Assembly: GCF_037392515.1 (NCBI RefSeq)
Contig: NC_090281.1
Location: 53,298,753 to 53,362,752, forward strand
DNA length: 64,000 bases
Reading direction: 5' to 3'
From: Haliotis asinina
Lineage: Eukaryota > Mollusca > Gastropoda > Lepetellida > Haliotidae
Below the pieces are notes generated by a model. The model was not told the DNA's origin, did no database searches, and was given only the letters and a program-made list of their open reading frames with translations. The translations under genes were made by a program, and so were the position numbers. Below, piece after piece: positions 26,384 through 37,400 of the stretch; position 1 is the first letter of the stretch, and every line of letters begins with the position of its first letter.

Positions 26384-27741
26384 CATCGCACCATTCACTG
26401 AACTCTTAAAATTACATTGATTACTCTAAAACGAAATGAATCACTGTAAGTAATTATAATTCTACACCATTATCATAATGGCAGTGTGCGTGTAGTATAC
26501 ATAGTGGGTCTTACGAGATGACAGTTTTCACTTTCATGCACTTTGTAAAGTTGACATATTTCCAAATTAGGATTTCTTCACTGATTCATTCAAATGTTTC
26601 ATTTCCTCTACGTTCTACATGTCTACACCATACAATATCCTATCCTTCAGTAATAGAGTGGCGCCATTACGCAAGTTACATGACGCCGAAAGAAGACATA
26701 TTCAACAAATCGGTGAATGTATTTCCAAGATAAGAAAAACTGTATGACACACGCTCTTGGGATTGTATTTCATCAAGAATAATTTGATAGTGTTTCATAT
26801 GCGGGCACATTCACTTCAAATCCCTCTCCCAGAAGGTTAACAGGGGAGGCCCAACAATTGACTTAACAAAACTAACACAACGAAAAACGTTTTTAATTAC
26901 GCTTCAGTAAATACAAGTCGGAGGTGGTTAAGCGGGGACATGGTACATGCAAGATGTCTCCTAAATACCACAGCTACAGTTTCACGAAACGACGTAAACA
27001 TCATACGTTCACATCCACATATATATAGCTCTATAAACATAACATCAAGTACCGAGAATTATTTGAGCACTAATTACGCATAACATTCTTAGATTCATAT
27101 CCATACATACAACTATATAAACATAATAACTAATTATACGCATCACTGTTTAATGGAGGAAGGGTCGTATATTTACACTTAACTTGGGGCTAGGTTATCG
27201 CTAGAGGGGAGGGACATTATAGACGATAGGGCAGGACGTCCACCAAATATTTAATAAAGTCAACTGAAATAATACGGCTCTTCCCCATACAGAAGTCTTC
27301 CTAAAATGTCGCATATTAGAAAGCTTGGCAGATGGTGAATAACTCACCGAAAATATGTGTCAAACATGTGTAAATGGCACATATTCTAATACGTTACCAA
27401 TAACACGCGTGTGTACCTTACGTATTCGAAGTGAGTGAGTGATGGAGGTCCGTTTCACTCCCCGGTGTTCAGCGATATTCCATGACTATCTAGACGGGCG
27501 ACACCAGAAATGGACTTCACAAATTGGAATTCGAACCCTGATTTTCACCACTGACTTATTCCCTAGGCTTCCAACGTTATAGGAACTTCAGTCTTAATCC
27601 AAGTAGTAGCATGAGACATGTGACACCATGGTAATGTCATGTCTGAAAAAAAAAACTTTCCCATTTGGATAATAAGAACACTATGCACACCTATCCAACA
27701 CCAAAAACATCTAGAAATGACATTGTAGGTCTCAAGACATT
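26384..27741. other. spacer between the inverted arms, no gene seen
   Basis: About 1.36 kb with only short open frames, none recognisable. It contains a SINE-like copy at 27,430-27,560. The GGTAATGTCATG and GTAATAGAGTGGCGCC stretches were checked and show nothing familiar. Confidence 0.5.
27430..27560 (-). repeat. tRNA-derived SINE (repeat B), head eroded
   Basis: GTGAGTGAGTGATGGAGG tail, TCAGCGATATTCCATGACTA, CACCAGAAATGGACTTCACA, TTCGAACCC (box B). Confidence 0.7.
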
Positions 27742-28172
27742 TCGGAACCTGAAATGTACCATCCACAAAATGATATAAACCACTAACGGTTCGTTTCCCC
27801 TCCCGCCTACTGCAGAGCGTCATGGTCCGTTTTCATGGATTCCGTTTTTTAAGCAACCTCTCATTTACATATCCACAATGGCCGGCAGTCAAGGGGGGTA
27901 TATATGTTTCAAGACTTGTCAGAAATAAAATGAGTGTATTTTGTTGGAGGTAAGTGTCCCGCTTTTACGATGAATGTTTGTTTTAGCAAAACCTGCAAAA
28001 ATATCAGTCGATAGGTTGGGTTTTCAGTCTTGATTTTGCCTTAAACCGTTCCGCTCAAATTTCTTGCGGAAAGGTGCGTCAAAGAAAATGCACTCGCCGT
28101 ATAAACTCGATGTAGGCCTTGGCTGGAATACGAGTTTATTCATATGAACTAAGTCCAAATATGCTTACTTCA
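27742..28172 (-). repeat. right arm of the same inverted pair
   Basis: Minus-strand counterpart of 25,968-26,383, about 65-70 % alike by eye. Blocks CGGCGAGTG, TTTTCTTTGACGCAC, GGTTTAAGGCAAAA, CCTATCGACT and TTGCTAAAACAAACA are kept, while the two hairpins have different stems (ATAAACTCG/CGAGTTTAT with CCAAGG in the loop, and TTCCGC/GCGGAA) at the same places. On the plus strand there is a donor-like GGAG|GTAAGT at 27,950 and GGGGGGTATATATG at 27,893. Confidence 0.65.
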
Positions 28173-29439
28173 CATTCCAGATGCCACAAATAGCATCATG
28201 TTGACTCATCCATAACTTCGAGTTGGAAAGAAAAATGTGAAAACATTCAACAAACATGACAAAATATTTTTTCCTACACTGGTTTTAATCATAAGCTGAT
28301 AAGTTTGAGTTAACCGGAGTTCACCATTTCAGAACTGTTAGGTTAACTCCTGTCAATATCTTCCATATGCCATATGGTACATTGATGCGGTTGGTTCGCC
28401 GTCGCTGTTTTTTTTCCAAATTATCCATACGTTTTGATAAATATTCGCCCCGGTCACAGTTTGGTATGAGCAGAAACGAAACATGGACACTTCTCACAAT
28501 CCAATCTTTCATAACACCTACATACCAGACGGTCGAGGAATTCGTTGTTCGAACCTCACATCAAATAATCAGAGAAAGGGAACATTCCGACTTTGCCTGC
28601 TCTGTCCGAATCAAGTAAACGCGATAAATAAACTGTTGACTACAACACTCGATGCTTAATTCAAATCACGTGCAGTGAGAAGAAAACCCACGTGCAGATA
28701 TGAGCATATGCCGGGGTAAAAGAATAAGATACAAGTCACTACCATATTCACATCCCTGTATCGTACAAAAAGTAAATCTTACATACACAGGTACGCCCAG
28801 TCCGGGCGAAGTCTTGTAGTTAAGTTCAACACTTGTGAGTCTGAATTGTTTTTCTTCGGAAATGCTACAGTATTGTGGTCAAAATGGCGTGAATTTCCAC
28901 ATGGTGCTGCAATGGCGGGGAGTGCGCCCTCTTCTAAGGGATGTAACTCATGTTACGAGCGCGAATACCGCTAAGGAACATATTTCATGCGGTTGATTTC
29001 TTTATTCTGTTTAAGGAAGTTACCCAGAAGCGAACACTGACAAAATGAGCAGACAATAATATAAAATATTGTGACAGTGAGTGGTCATGCTTGCAATATT
29101 CTTATGACAGCTTGTAAAGATTCAAGTTAATTTTGACTTCTGCAAGAAAGACCCACGCCATTGGGGACTGAGCAATCCGAGTTCCGTGCCTCCTTGAGAT
29201 GGATGCTTGACTCGGAATCCCAGGAATGTTAAGATGATGGCGATGTCACAAAAATACACTCTAGGTGATATATACACATTTCAAATGGACAGTAAATATA
29301 TTATATCAGGTGATATTAATGTTACCATATCTAACAAACCAATATTTGCACGTGCTTTCAATTTCTCTATGTGTTTTTTTTTTCTTGCCTTTTGTGAAAA
29401 AGTATTTGTCATCGCCCACCCGTAAACATCCGGATTAGA
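28173..29439. other. no recognised gene
   Basis: Contains the YY1-like promoter candidate at 28,878-28,927. Opposed short open frames at 28,321-28,618 are not recognisable. Confidence 0.35.
28878..28927 (-). promoter_or_regulatory. candidate ABCE1 promoter region with YY1-like motifs
   Basis: On the plus strand the motifs AAAATGGCG and CAATGGCGG sit 35 bp apart, so the minus strand reads CGCCATTTT and CCGCCATTG, as at many YY1-type initiators. Downstream on the minus strand, near 28790, is a possible donor (TGTAT|GTAAGA). ABCE1 exon 1 has an acceptor 12 bases before its ATG, so its 5' exon must lie upstream and could be here. Inference only; the donor in the inverted repeat near 26,175 is a rival. 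Confidence 0.25.
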
Positions 29440-29650
29440 ATCGGTCTCAGAAAACAACCCCTATGTTTGTCGTAAAAGGATACAAACCGGATCGGATGGT
29501 CAGGCTCGCTGACTTCGTTGACACATGGCACCGTATCCCAATTGCACGGATCAATGCTCATGATGTTGGTCACTTGGACACTTCCAGACTCGATTATTCA
29601 CAGACGGCCGCAATAAAGCTGGAATAGACAGTCGCAATAAATTAAGCTGG
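29440..29650 (+). repeat. SINE-like repeat A, plus-strand copy
   Basis: Reads head to tail: CGGATTAGAATCGGTCTCAG, GGTCAGGCTCGCTGACTTCG, TTGACACATGGCACCGTATC, CTCATGATGTTGGTCACTTG, GACTCGATTATTCACAGACG. The tail is partly duplicated (GCAATAAAGCTGGAATAGAC / GCAATAAATTAAGCTGGAAT). Confidence 0.75.
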
Positions 29651-30066
29651 AATTATGGATGAGTGTGGAGTTAAAACAAACAAACAAACAACAACTCTTA
29701 GGAGTGTTGTCAGATTCCTTGTTCTTTTAACCTACACCAAACACTGTTCTGTTTGTATATTCTGGTATAGCGAAGTTAACACCATATTTGATTCCCAGAT
29801 CTGGACGTTTTTCAAACCGAACGAAGCACTCGTAAAATTTAGCCAAGTGCTTTCCTAACCAGGGGCGTAGCAAGCTCCCTTTTCGCGCACGCCCGACAGG
29901 CTGCAAAGTTTTCTATTTTGACAGTATTTTGGACTTGCTTTTTCAGCAATAATCACGTGTAAGCCCGGACTTGTTTTAATAATAGCTACGCCCTTATGAA
30001 CAGCGTGCGTCCGACGGGTTGGGAGATTCAGAGAGAGAACTGGGAACCAATAAAAATTAAGTCTAT

Positions 30067-30597
30067 GCTCATTAGACGTTATACAGGCACCACCAAGCCA
30101 TGTTCATTAGACGTGACATAGGCACCAGCAAGCCAGTTTCGTTAGACGTGACATAACACCAGCAAGCCATGTTCATCAGACGTGACACAACACCAACAAG
30201 CTATGCTCGTTAGACGTGACACAACACCAACAAGCCATGCTCGTTAGACGTGACATAACACCAGCAAGCTATGCTCGTTAGACGTGACATAACACCAAGA
30301 AGCTGTGCTCGTTAAACGTGACATAACACCAGCAAGCTGTGCTCGTTAGACGTCGTTAGACGTTACATAACACCAGCAAGCTATGCTCGTTAGACGTGAC
30401 ATAACACCAGCAAGCCCTCCTCGTTAGACGTGACATAACTACAGCAAGCCATGTTCGTTAGACGTGACATAACTACAGCAAGCCATGTTCGTTAGACGTG
30501 ACATAACTACAGCAAGCCATGTTCGTTAGACGTGACATAACTACAGCAAGCCATGTTCGTTAGACGTGATATTGGCACCAGCAAGCCCTGCTCGTTG
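30067..30597. repeat. 34-bp minisatellite, about 15-16 copies
   Basis: Unit ACATAACACCAGCAAGCTAT plus GCTCGTTAGACGTG. Copies differ at a few sites; three consecutive units with AACTACAGCAAGCCATGTTC are nearly identical, and one unit has a duplicated GTTAGACGTC. No spacer-repeat pattern, so not CRISPR-like. Confidence 0.9.
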
Positions 30598-30599
30598 AG

Positions 30600-32150
30600 T
30601 TTTTAGGGTCGGTGACTGTCTTCGTGGCATCATGTCCCGATGGCGTAGGGGCATTGCTCACACTATCAATCGCTGGTTTGTCGGGTCAATAATTTGACAT
30701 GTGGCTGGACTCCTGGTATGGACGTTGTAATACACAACCATATACAACGACTTTGCAGGTTTTATCTATTGTTATTCTGTCAATAATTTGTATCAATTAT
30801 TTGTCAATAATTCTGTATCATATACGGAGAATAGTTAGCAGCACTATTCCAGTTATATGGTGACTGCCTGATAATAATCCAGTGAGTGATATTATGGCAA
30901 ACCACGAATCCATGGACATTGGGGAACGCTCACGTGCAGTGAACATGGTTACCGGTCTATCTGCCCGGTCCCTTCATCCATTAGTACGGGTCCATATCTT
31001 GCTGATAAGCAATTGTAACCCGATAATAAGCGAAGGTTATTGCTGATAAAATAAATAAATAGCAGCTCTGTAAACTTTCATATCCAATGCTACAGGCGGT
31101 GCACTTCGCTATTTTGATATTTTCGTACGTCTTGTTTAAGAATTTATTAAGGTGCGTGTGTGTGTGCGTGTGCGTGTGCGTGTGCGTGCGTACGTATGGG
31201 TGAATTGGATCTGGTCGCCAAAACGTGTAGTTGAAAGCAAGCTAGAATCCCAAGATAATAAAATACCCCGAATGTAAATCTTCACAAAATGGTATTTTAT
31301 CGCTACACTTGGCTGCATCTCAGATATATGGTGTTGATAACGAAGATGTTTTTCTGTCGATGACTTCATACAGCCTTGAACAGTGGGGGGATCTGTTTGA
31401 GGTTAAAGTGACACGCTGGATCTCAGCCCTCAACGGTGGGCTTTCTTGAGTGGAATGTTTTCCAAGGCCGGGCGTACTCAATCACTCAACGGTACACACA
31501 CACAGATGGGAAATATATTGTAACATATTTTCATGACGCCGTTTCATCGTATTTATCCACGACTGTAAGCTCTGACAATTTTACCTGATCTATGGTTTGA
31601 ATTTTCTTAAGAACTCACCAATAATCTGTTTTGACACACACGTATCATATCAAACCCTTAAACGATTTCCTCTGCACTTTCAGCCGTAAACAATTAAAAC
31701 AGTTTTATCCAATAAACAAGAATTTTCAATTTCGTCATGACATCACTTCGACTTTCCATTTCCCGTGGCGACGTAGCTGTTTCACACACTACAGATAAAT
31801 TCAAATTAAAATCTCCTGCAACTAGAAATGTTGCCTAGAAACGTGCTCGTGAAGTTGGATGGAGCAAGTCTAACAAGCACTGCCCTGACAACTGAGAAAT
31901 GTGTGGAACGTGCGGAAGTTGGCAGACTGGCTTGTTTCGGAGGTACGCGAGTCGTTCACTGACAGCGTGGGTAGACGTTACCTGGCTCGGTTCACAATCC
32001 TGAAGCGTTATCTCGCAGGAACGTCTTGGCGCTCTCGCTGAGTCAGAACATCATGATGTCGGGATGCACATTTTCGTAACCTGACTTAACCACGGCTGTT
32101 AACTATTCCCCAACTGTAGACTGGGAGTGAGTGGATGAGCTCGGTTGTCC
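30600..32150. other. no gene seen
   Basis: Repeat-A scrap near 30,845-30,960 and the microsatellite at 31.15 kb; otherwise nothing recognised. Confidence 0.35.
31151..31196. repeat. GTGTGC microsatellite
   Basis: GTGTGTGTGCGTGTGCGTGT style run ending GCGTGCGTACGTATG. Confidence 0.8.
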
Positions 32151-32157
32151 CCGCTTT

Positions 32158-32375
32158 GGTGAGTGAGTGAGTGAGTGAGTGAGTGAGTGAATGAGTTTAG
32201 TTTGACGTGTGGGTGAGTATGATTTGACGCAGCTTTTAGCAATATTCCACCAAAATCGCGGCGTGGGACATCTGAAATGGACTTCACACATTGTGCCCAC
32301 GTGGGAATCGAACCCAGGTCTTCAACGTGATGAGCGGATTTTAACGGTCAAGCTCGTATCCACCGCCCCTTTAGT
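32158..32375 (-). repeat. tRNA-derived SINE (repeat B), full length
   Basis: Long (GAGT)n tail of nine units, TTTTAGCAATATTCCACCAA, CTTCACACATTGTGCCCACG, GGGAATCGAACCCAGGTCTT (box B), ending CACCGCCCC. Confidence 0.85.
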
Positions 32376-33367
32376 TTTACCCAATATTTCAATAACTCTT
32401 GGGACACCAATGATGGTCCCCTCTTTGACCATAGTTGACAAACACATATGTACGATAATAAGTATTTAGCTGCATTTTGTATTTTTTGGTGTACGCGTGC
32501 GGGAGCGAGTGTTGAGTGATTTCCTTAACTCTGCATATAATGCTGGCCTATCAATCTAGTGATTGATATCATGAGCAACAGCCAGTGCAATCAATTTATC
32601 ATGCACGTCAACCATGTCGCTGTTTGACAATCAAAAGTTGAGTACCGGTAAAACTAATAAGTCAGTAAGCAAGTCTCAATACATGATCCAGTAAATTGCC
32701 TCTTACAGCCAAAATAGGTTGAGGAGAGATAAAGGATGGCATGCGATGGATTGTTTACATGATTCCCAACAAGTTGCAGCTGCATGCCTGGCAAACAGTG
32801 AATTTGCATTAATGACGTTTATTGAAGCAAGTAAACAAACACTTGAAGAGACATTCACCAACACACCATCATTCCTGCAACACCCTGGTGCCATGGGCAC
32901 ACTGTGCTATGTAGCCTCAACGTCAGTGGAAATAGCATGGTTTACCAACATGTCTCCCTATTGATCCTCTCTGGTGCAGATGTACCTAGCCTGGGATGTT
33001 TTGAAAAGATTAATCAACAATTCCCTGTATAAGATGATATGGTGAACCACTTCTGGATTAAACAATCTAGTTATATTATGGAACATAATTGTCTGCAGGT
33101 TGTTGCGTGCCTGCGTGCGTGTGCATGATACCATGTACCAGTTTAAGTTCGAGACCGAATCAGATACTGTATGTTGAATCAGTCCTCATGTAAAGCCTTA
33201 ATGCCGAGTCCCAGGCAGGGTAACAAAAAGTACCTTTTAATGTCTCGTGGAATAACATCACACAACTAATATTTTGCTTTCAGGGCAGAAGTTCTGTCTA
33301 TTGTACCAATCTCATATCAACCTCTGATAGTTTAAGAGATCACATCTTTGCACCTATATTTATAATA
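32376..33367. other. no recognised gene; open frame 32,719-32,964
   Basis: An 81-codon plus-strand frame starting MRRDKGWHAMDCLHDSQQVA has balanced composition but no recognisable domain, and no convincing acceptor-donor pair frames it. The opposite strand is also open. Confidence 0.25.
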
Positions 33368-33557
33368 GTGAGTGAGTGAGTTTAGTTTATTTAGCAATAT
33401 TCCAGCAATATTCCAGCAATGTCATGTCAGTGGACACCAGAAATAGGGTTCACACATAGTACCCACATAGGGTTCACACATAGTACCCATGTGGGTAATA
33501 AAACCTGTGTCATCGGTGTGATGAGCAAACACTTATACTACTAAGCTACAGCACCCC
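33368..33557 (-). repeat. tRNA-derived SINE (repeat B) with internal duplications
   Basis: GAGTGAGTGAGTTTAGTTTA, CAATATTCCAG twice, and GGGTTCACACATAGTACCCA twice; box A side ends CTATACTACTAAGCTACAGC. Confidence 0.75.
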
Positions 33558-34001
33558 TCCTATTTATAACAAGACAACATATTCATAAGTACTTTTATGT
33601 AAATATCTTTGTAAGTTTGACAAAATCATCAGGCCAATGCAAAATCAGTTCCATATACCATTTGACCAATTTAAATCAACAGAATTCCTTTCAATGAAAA
33701 AGGAGTGAAATTGGAAATGTGATGAAAATGGACGGAATGTGCTCATTCATGGATAACTGATTTGCATAGACAAGCATAGAGCAAACAATATTCCACTTAA
33801 ATGACAGCACCACAGTATGATGTTGGAGGAAATTGATGCAAGTTGCAACTTTAACCACTTTGGTCAAGTGCACAAGCAAGGATATGGAGCTGTTTACCTG
33901 AAGTCATAATCAGGGCAAATGGAGATTCAGAACCTTGGTCAAAGGCTTCTGGTGTGACCAAATGATGTAACCCTATACAAAGTATACATCCTACATTTTC
34001 T

Positions 34002-34259
34002 TCAAATACCTGCCATACCGACTGCATCCTTGGTCAAATCCCTTGCAGACTTGGCATAATGTACATTTACCCTTTTATCAAGATTCTGGAATTGCCTCAA
34101 AATATTATTCATTATTTTGGACCTGTCACGACCTCTGTTAATAATAAGCATGATTTGAATGAATGTATTCAATTCTCTGCGATCTGTTAATGATATGCAG
34201 TCATATTGATCCCTGAAATAACATGAGCTGTTGACGTCCCTGAATACCCAGCGAAACAT
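34002..34259 (-). other. unrecognised minus-strand open frame after DNAAF6
   Basis: 85 codons (MFRWVFRDVNSSCYFRDQYD onward, with SLTDRRELNTFIQIMLIINR) just past the DNAAF6 stop on the same strand. It may simply be 3' UTR; no domain recognised and no upstream acceptor confirmed. Confidence 0.15.
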
Positions 34260-34359
34260 ATGCTAGACAAGCATTGTTGCTGAAACACTCATCAGTAGAG
34301 TCATGACATGCTATGGCTCAGCATCAAGTATTGCACTTTGGTTCCATCAAGTGAGATCC

Positions 34360-34486
34360 TCAGAAGTTCATAAAGTCATACTCTCTAATCATGTGTAATG
34401 TGACGACTAGTGTCTGTGACGAACTCTCCCACTGTGCCTTGCCGTTCTTGTGATCTACAGGGTGTGGTAGATGCAGCCCCAGCTTG
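34360..34486 (-). CDS. DNAAF6: DNAAF6 coding exon 6 (C-terminus and stop)
   Basis: Residues 145-186, YKLGLHLPHPVDHKNGKAQW through TLVVTLHMIREYDFMNF then TGA. Acceptor GCTTGCAG|CAAGC. The intron before it is about 1.7 kb. Confidence 0.9.
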
Positions 34487-37400
34487 CTGCAAGCAACAAT
34501 CATCACATCGTGTAAAACAAATTGAGATGAATTAAATTAACTCAAATTAAACTGATATTAAACAAAAACTGATATTATATAAGTATTAACTTGACAGTTT
34601 TCCAGAGAGCATATGCTTGCTCCATCTATAGGATGTTTAAAGTTTGTCAAAGTTTGAAATCCTCTCATTTAATACATCATGAATCCCAGCACTATTAATC
34701 ATTCCACCAAATATTATTACATTCTGAATAAAACTGTCTCAATAACAACTAGGTCTGCCATGAATACAATCTGTGGCAAATATGATATGTAACACAAATA
34801 CTGGGTAACAAATATGAATAATTATTTATGAATACAATATTTATTTAAGAGATTGATGCACAATATGGAACACCCATGCTGACTGTTATGTTGTCATGAT
34901 AATAACCAGTGATCTGACATGACACTCAAATTGGGTGTGTAACTGACTAACAGTTACAGCCCACTGTACCATGTTCAGTCATTGCAAACTAACATGATTT
35001 GCACTAGTGCAAAGCTAGTACATATTCCATTCTTGCATACCTCACTTTGAAAAGGGACATAAGGGCACAAGTAAAACATGCTCCATTAGACAAATGTCAA
35101 TATTCAATCATATCTGGTTCTGGTAACCATGCCAGTGTTCCCAGAAGCATTCTAATTTATCGGTCCCCGGGACTGGAAGCAATGAAATATACCAGTCCCT
35201 CCTGAAGTTTTGCTGGTCCTATAACTATCACAAAGAATAAAAACGTATTCATTTGTATCTACCTTTTTTATTCTTCTGTCATCGTTAGAATACACTGGCT
35301 ACTATGATCTAAAAATAGTATAGCGGGAAACCCAGTTTTGTTTTTACAACAAACAGCGTCAATTGAGTAATACTTTATTTTAAAACTCTGATGCATTTTA
35401 TTCAAAGAAGATTTGGGATGGATTTTTTAATGTAAGCTCTCAAATTGAAACTGCCGGTCCTTGGGATTTGCGGACATTATGTTTACCAGTCCTTATCAAA
35501 TATTTCCGGTCATATACCAGAATTTACCGGTTAACCGGAACACTGCATGCATAATGAACCGAATTCATGAGGGCCACAGTTTCATTCACCGAATATGCGA
35601 GTGCACTGGAACAGCCTTTGTAATAACCATATGAAGTTTCAGATTCAAGCAAGGTCAAGTACAAACCTCAAATCAAAGTCAAACTTCAAATACTGTAAAA
35701 AACAGAACATACACATTCAACCAAATACTGGTGCACTTAACACAAAATTCATTGCATCTTGAAAACACAAACCTTCAAAATAAATAATTACATTTTCAAT
35801 ATGGTACAAAATCATGACAATGTTTTTCAAACATCTTAAACAAACTCTGGTCTCATTAAGGGAACAAGTGTGGAAACTTCAGCTAAACATGTCTTTAGTT
35901 CCTCTTTGGGAATTTTATGACAATGGCCAACAGACAAACAGAACTATATATATAAGTTTGTTTGACTTTCAGCTGACATGAGTCAGAAGTCAAAGCAAAT
36001 TTGTAAAACAAGTAATAAACATGACCTGGCGTTATCCTTAATTCATATCTTTCTGAGTGTGGATGTTGTTCATGTTCCCACAAAACCTGTATTTCAACTT
36101 CACAGATTTATGCTTGTTGATTTACCTGTACAACAGGAAACATGTACTTACTATTTAGGTGTACGGCAGTCTAGAAACTTGGCCTTCACGTCTAGTTGGA
36201 CATCAGCAATTTTAGTGTCCGGAAGCTTTATCTTGACCTGAAGAAAGAGTAATGAAGAGTTGAGTCAGGGTTTCTCACGCAGTGGCAGTCTGCTCTCCAG
36301 CTGGTCCTAGAGATTCAGAACACAATACAATTGTTGATAGTTGTTTCATGTTGAACTCAACAATACTTTAACTACACTACTTGACCAGAAGTGAGTCATC
36401 ATTAGTGAAATTTCCATGGACTTACATTGTAATTAACTATTGTAAGAATAATTTACATAAACTGAGAAGTCATTCTATTTTGATATTTTGCAAACATCTT
36501 GGAAATTATCCTCAGCTATGTGTACCTGATTTTCTTTCATCTCTTGGTTCATTAGTTATCAAATGACACCTGATTAAGCACCATATATAAGTACAACTTT
36601 TGATCTACCCCACAGACAGCTGTGTTAATCCTGAATGGTATGTCTTATATATGTTGTTTAAAAAATTGCAGTTTTTGTAAAAATCATTGGAAAACAGACT
36701 GGAAATTATGTGTATGTAGCTGAGGTGATTTCCCAGATGGTAAGTAAATATTGAAAGCAATTCGACATTAACTACATTTATGAGAATTATTCTTGCAATA
36801 GTTAATTAACATGCAAGTCTAAGGGAATTTCACTAACAATGACTCACTTATGACTAGCTACTGTATCTGAACAGACAATCAAGTGCTTGACATCATGAGC
36901 ATCAATCTAAGGAATTGGGAAAGATGACATAATAAAAGTGCAGGGCCAGACGTTTTTGCTGGATTTCAGATTTTGACAGTCAAATATTTAGTCTGTAGAA
37001 TGAATGAATGAATGAATGAATGAATGAATGAATGCACACATGCACGAACGAACGAACAAAGAAACAAATGAATGAACGAATGAATTGTTTTGATCATTTG
37101 TTTCTGACAAGTAAAATATTCTTAGCCTGGTTTGACATCATCCTCAGGTATTCATTGCTATGGACTGGCTTGTCTGACAGTTGATTGGGGTTTAACAAGA
37201 CAACCATATAGTTGTCACTGATGAAGAAAGGCTGGTAATTAATCTGTTTTAATCCTATCAAACAGTTCTTAGACTATCTTTATTGTCGTAGCAATCTTTA
37301 CCAATGACACTTTACAAAAACTTTGACCATTTTTATCTTTATTATTTCAAGGTTGACAAATGTTGTTTAGTCCAGACCAATTTTATTTCTTGTTTGATGG

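Noticed and set aside
27893-28110. spliced-leader RNA gene (short exon, GTAAGT, ATTTTTG, hairpins)
   Set aside because: Tempting, but only two diverged inverted copies exist here rather than a tandem cluster, and trans-splicing is not established in molluscs; kept only as an unexplained structure.
30067-30597. CRISPR-like array
   Set aside because: Units are contiguous with no unique spacers; it is a minisatellite in animal DNA.
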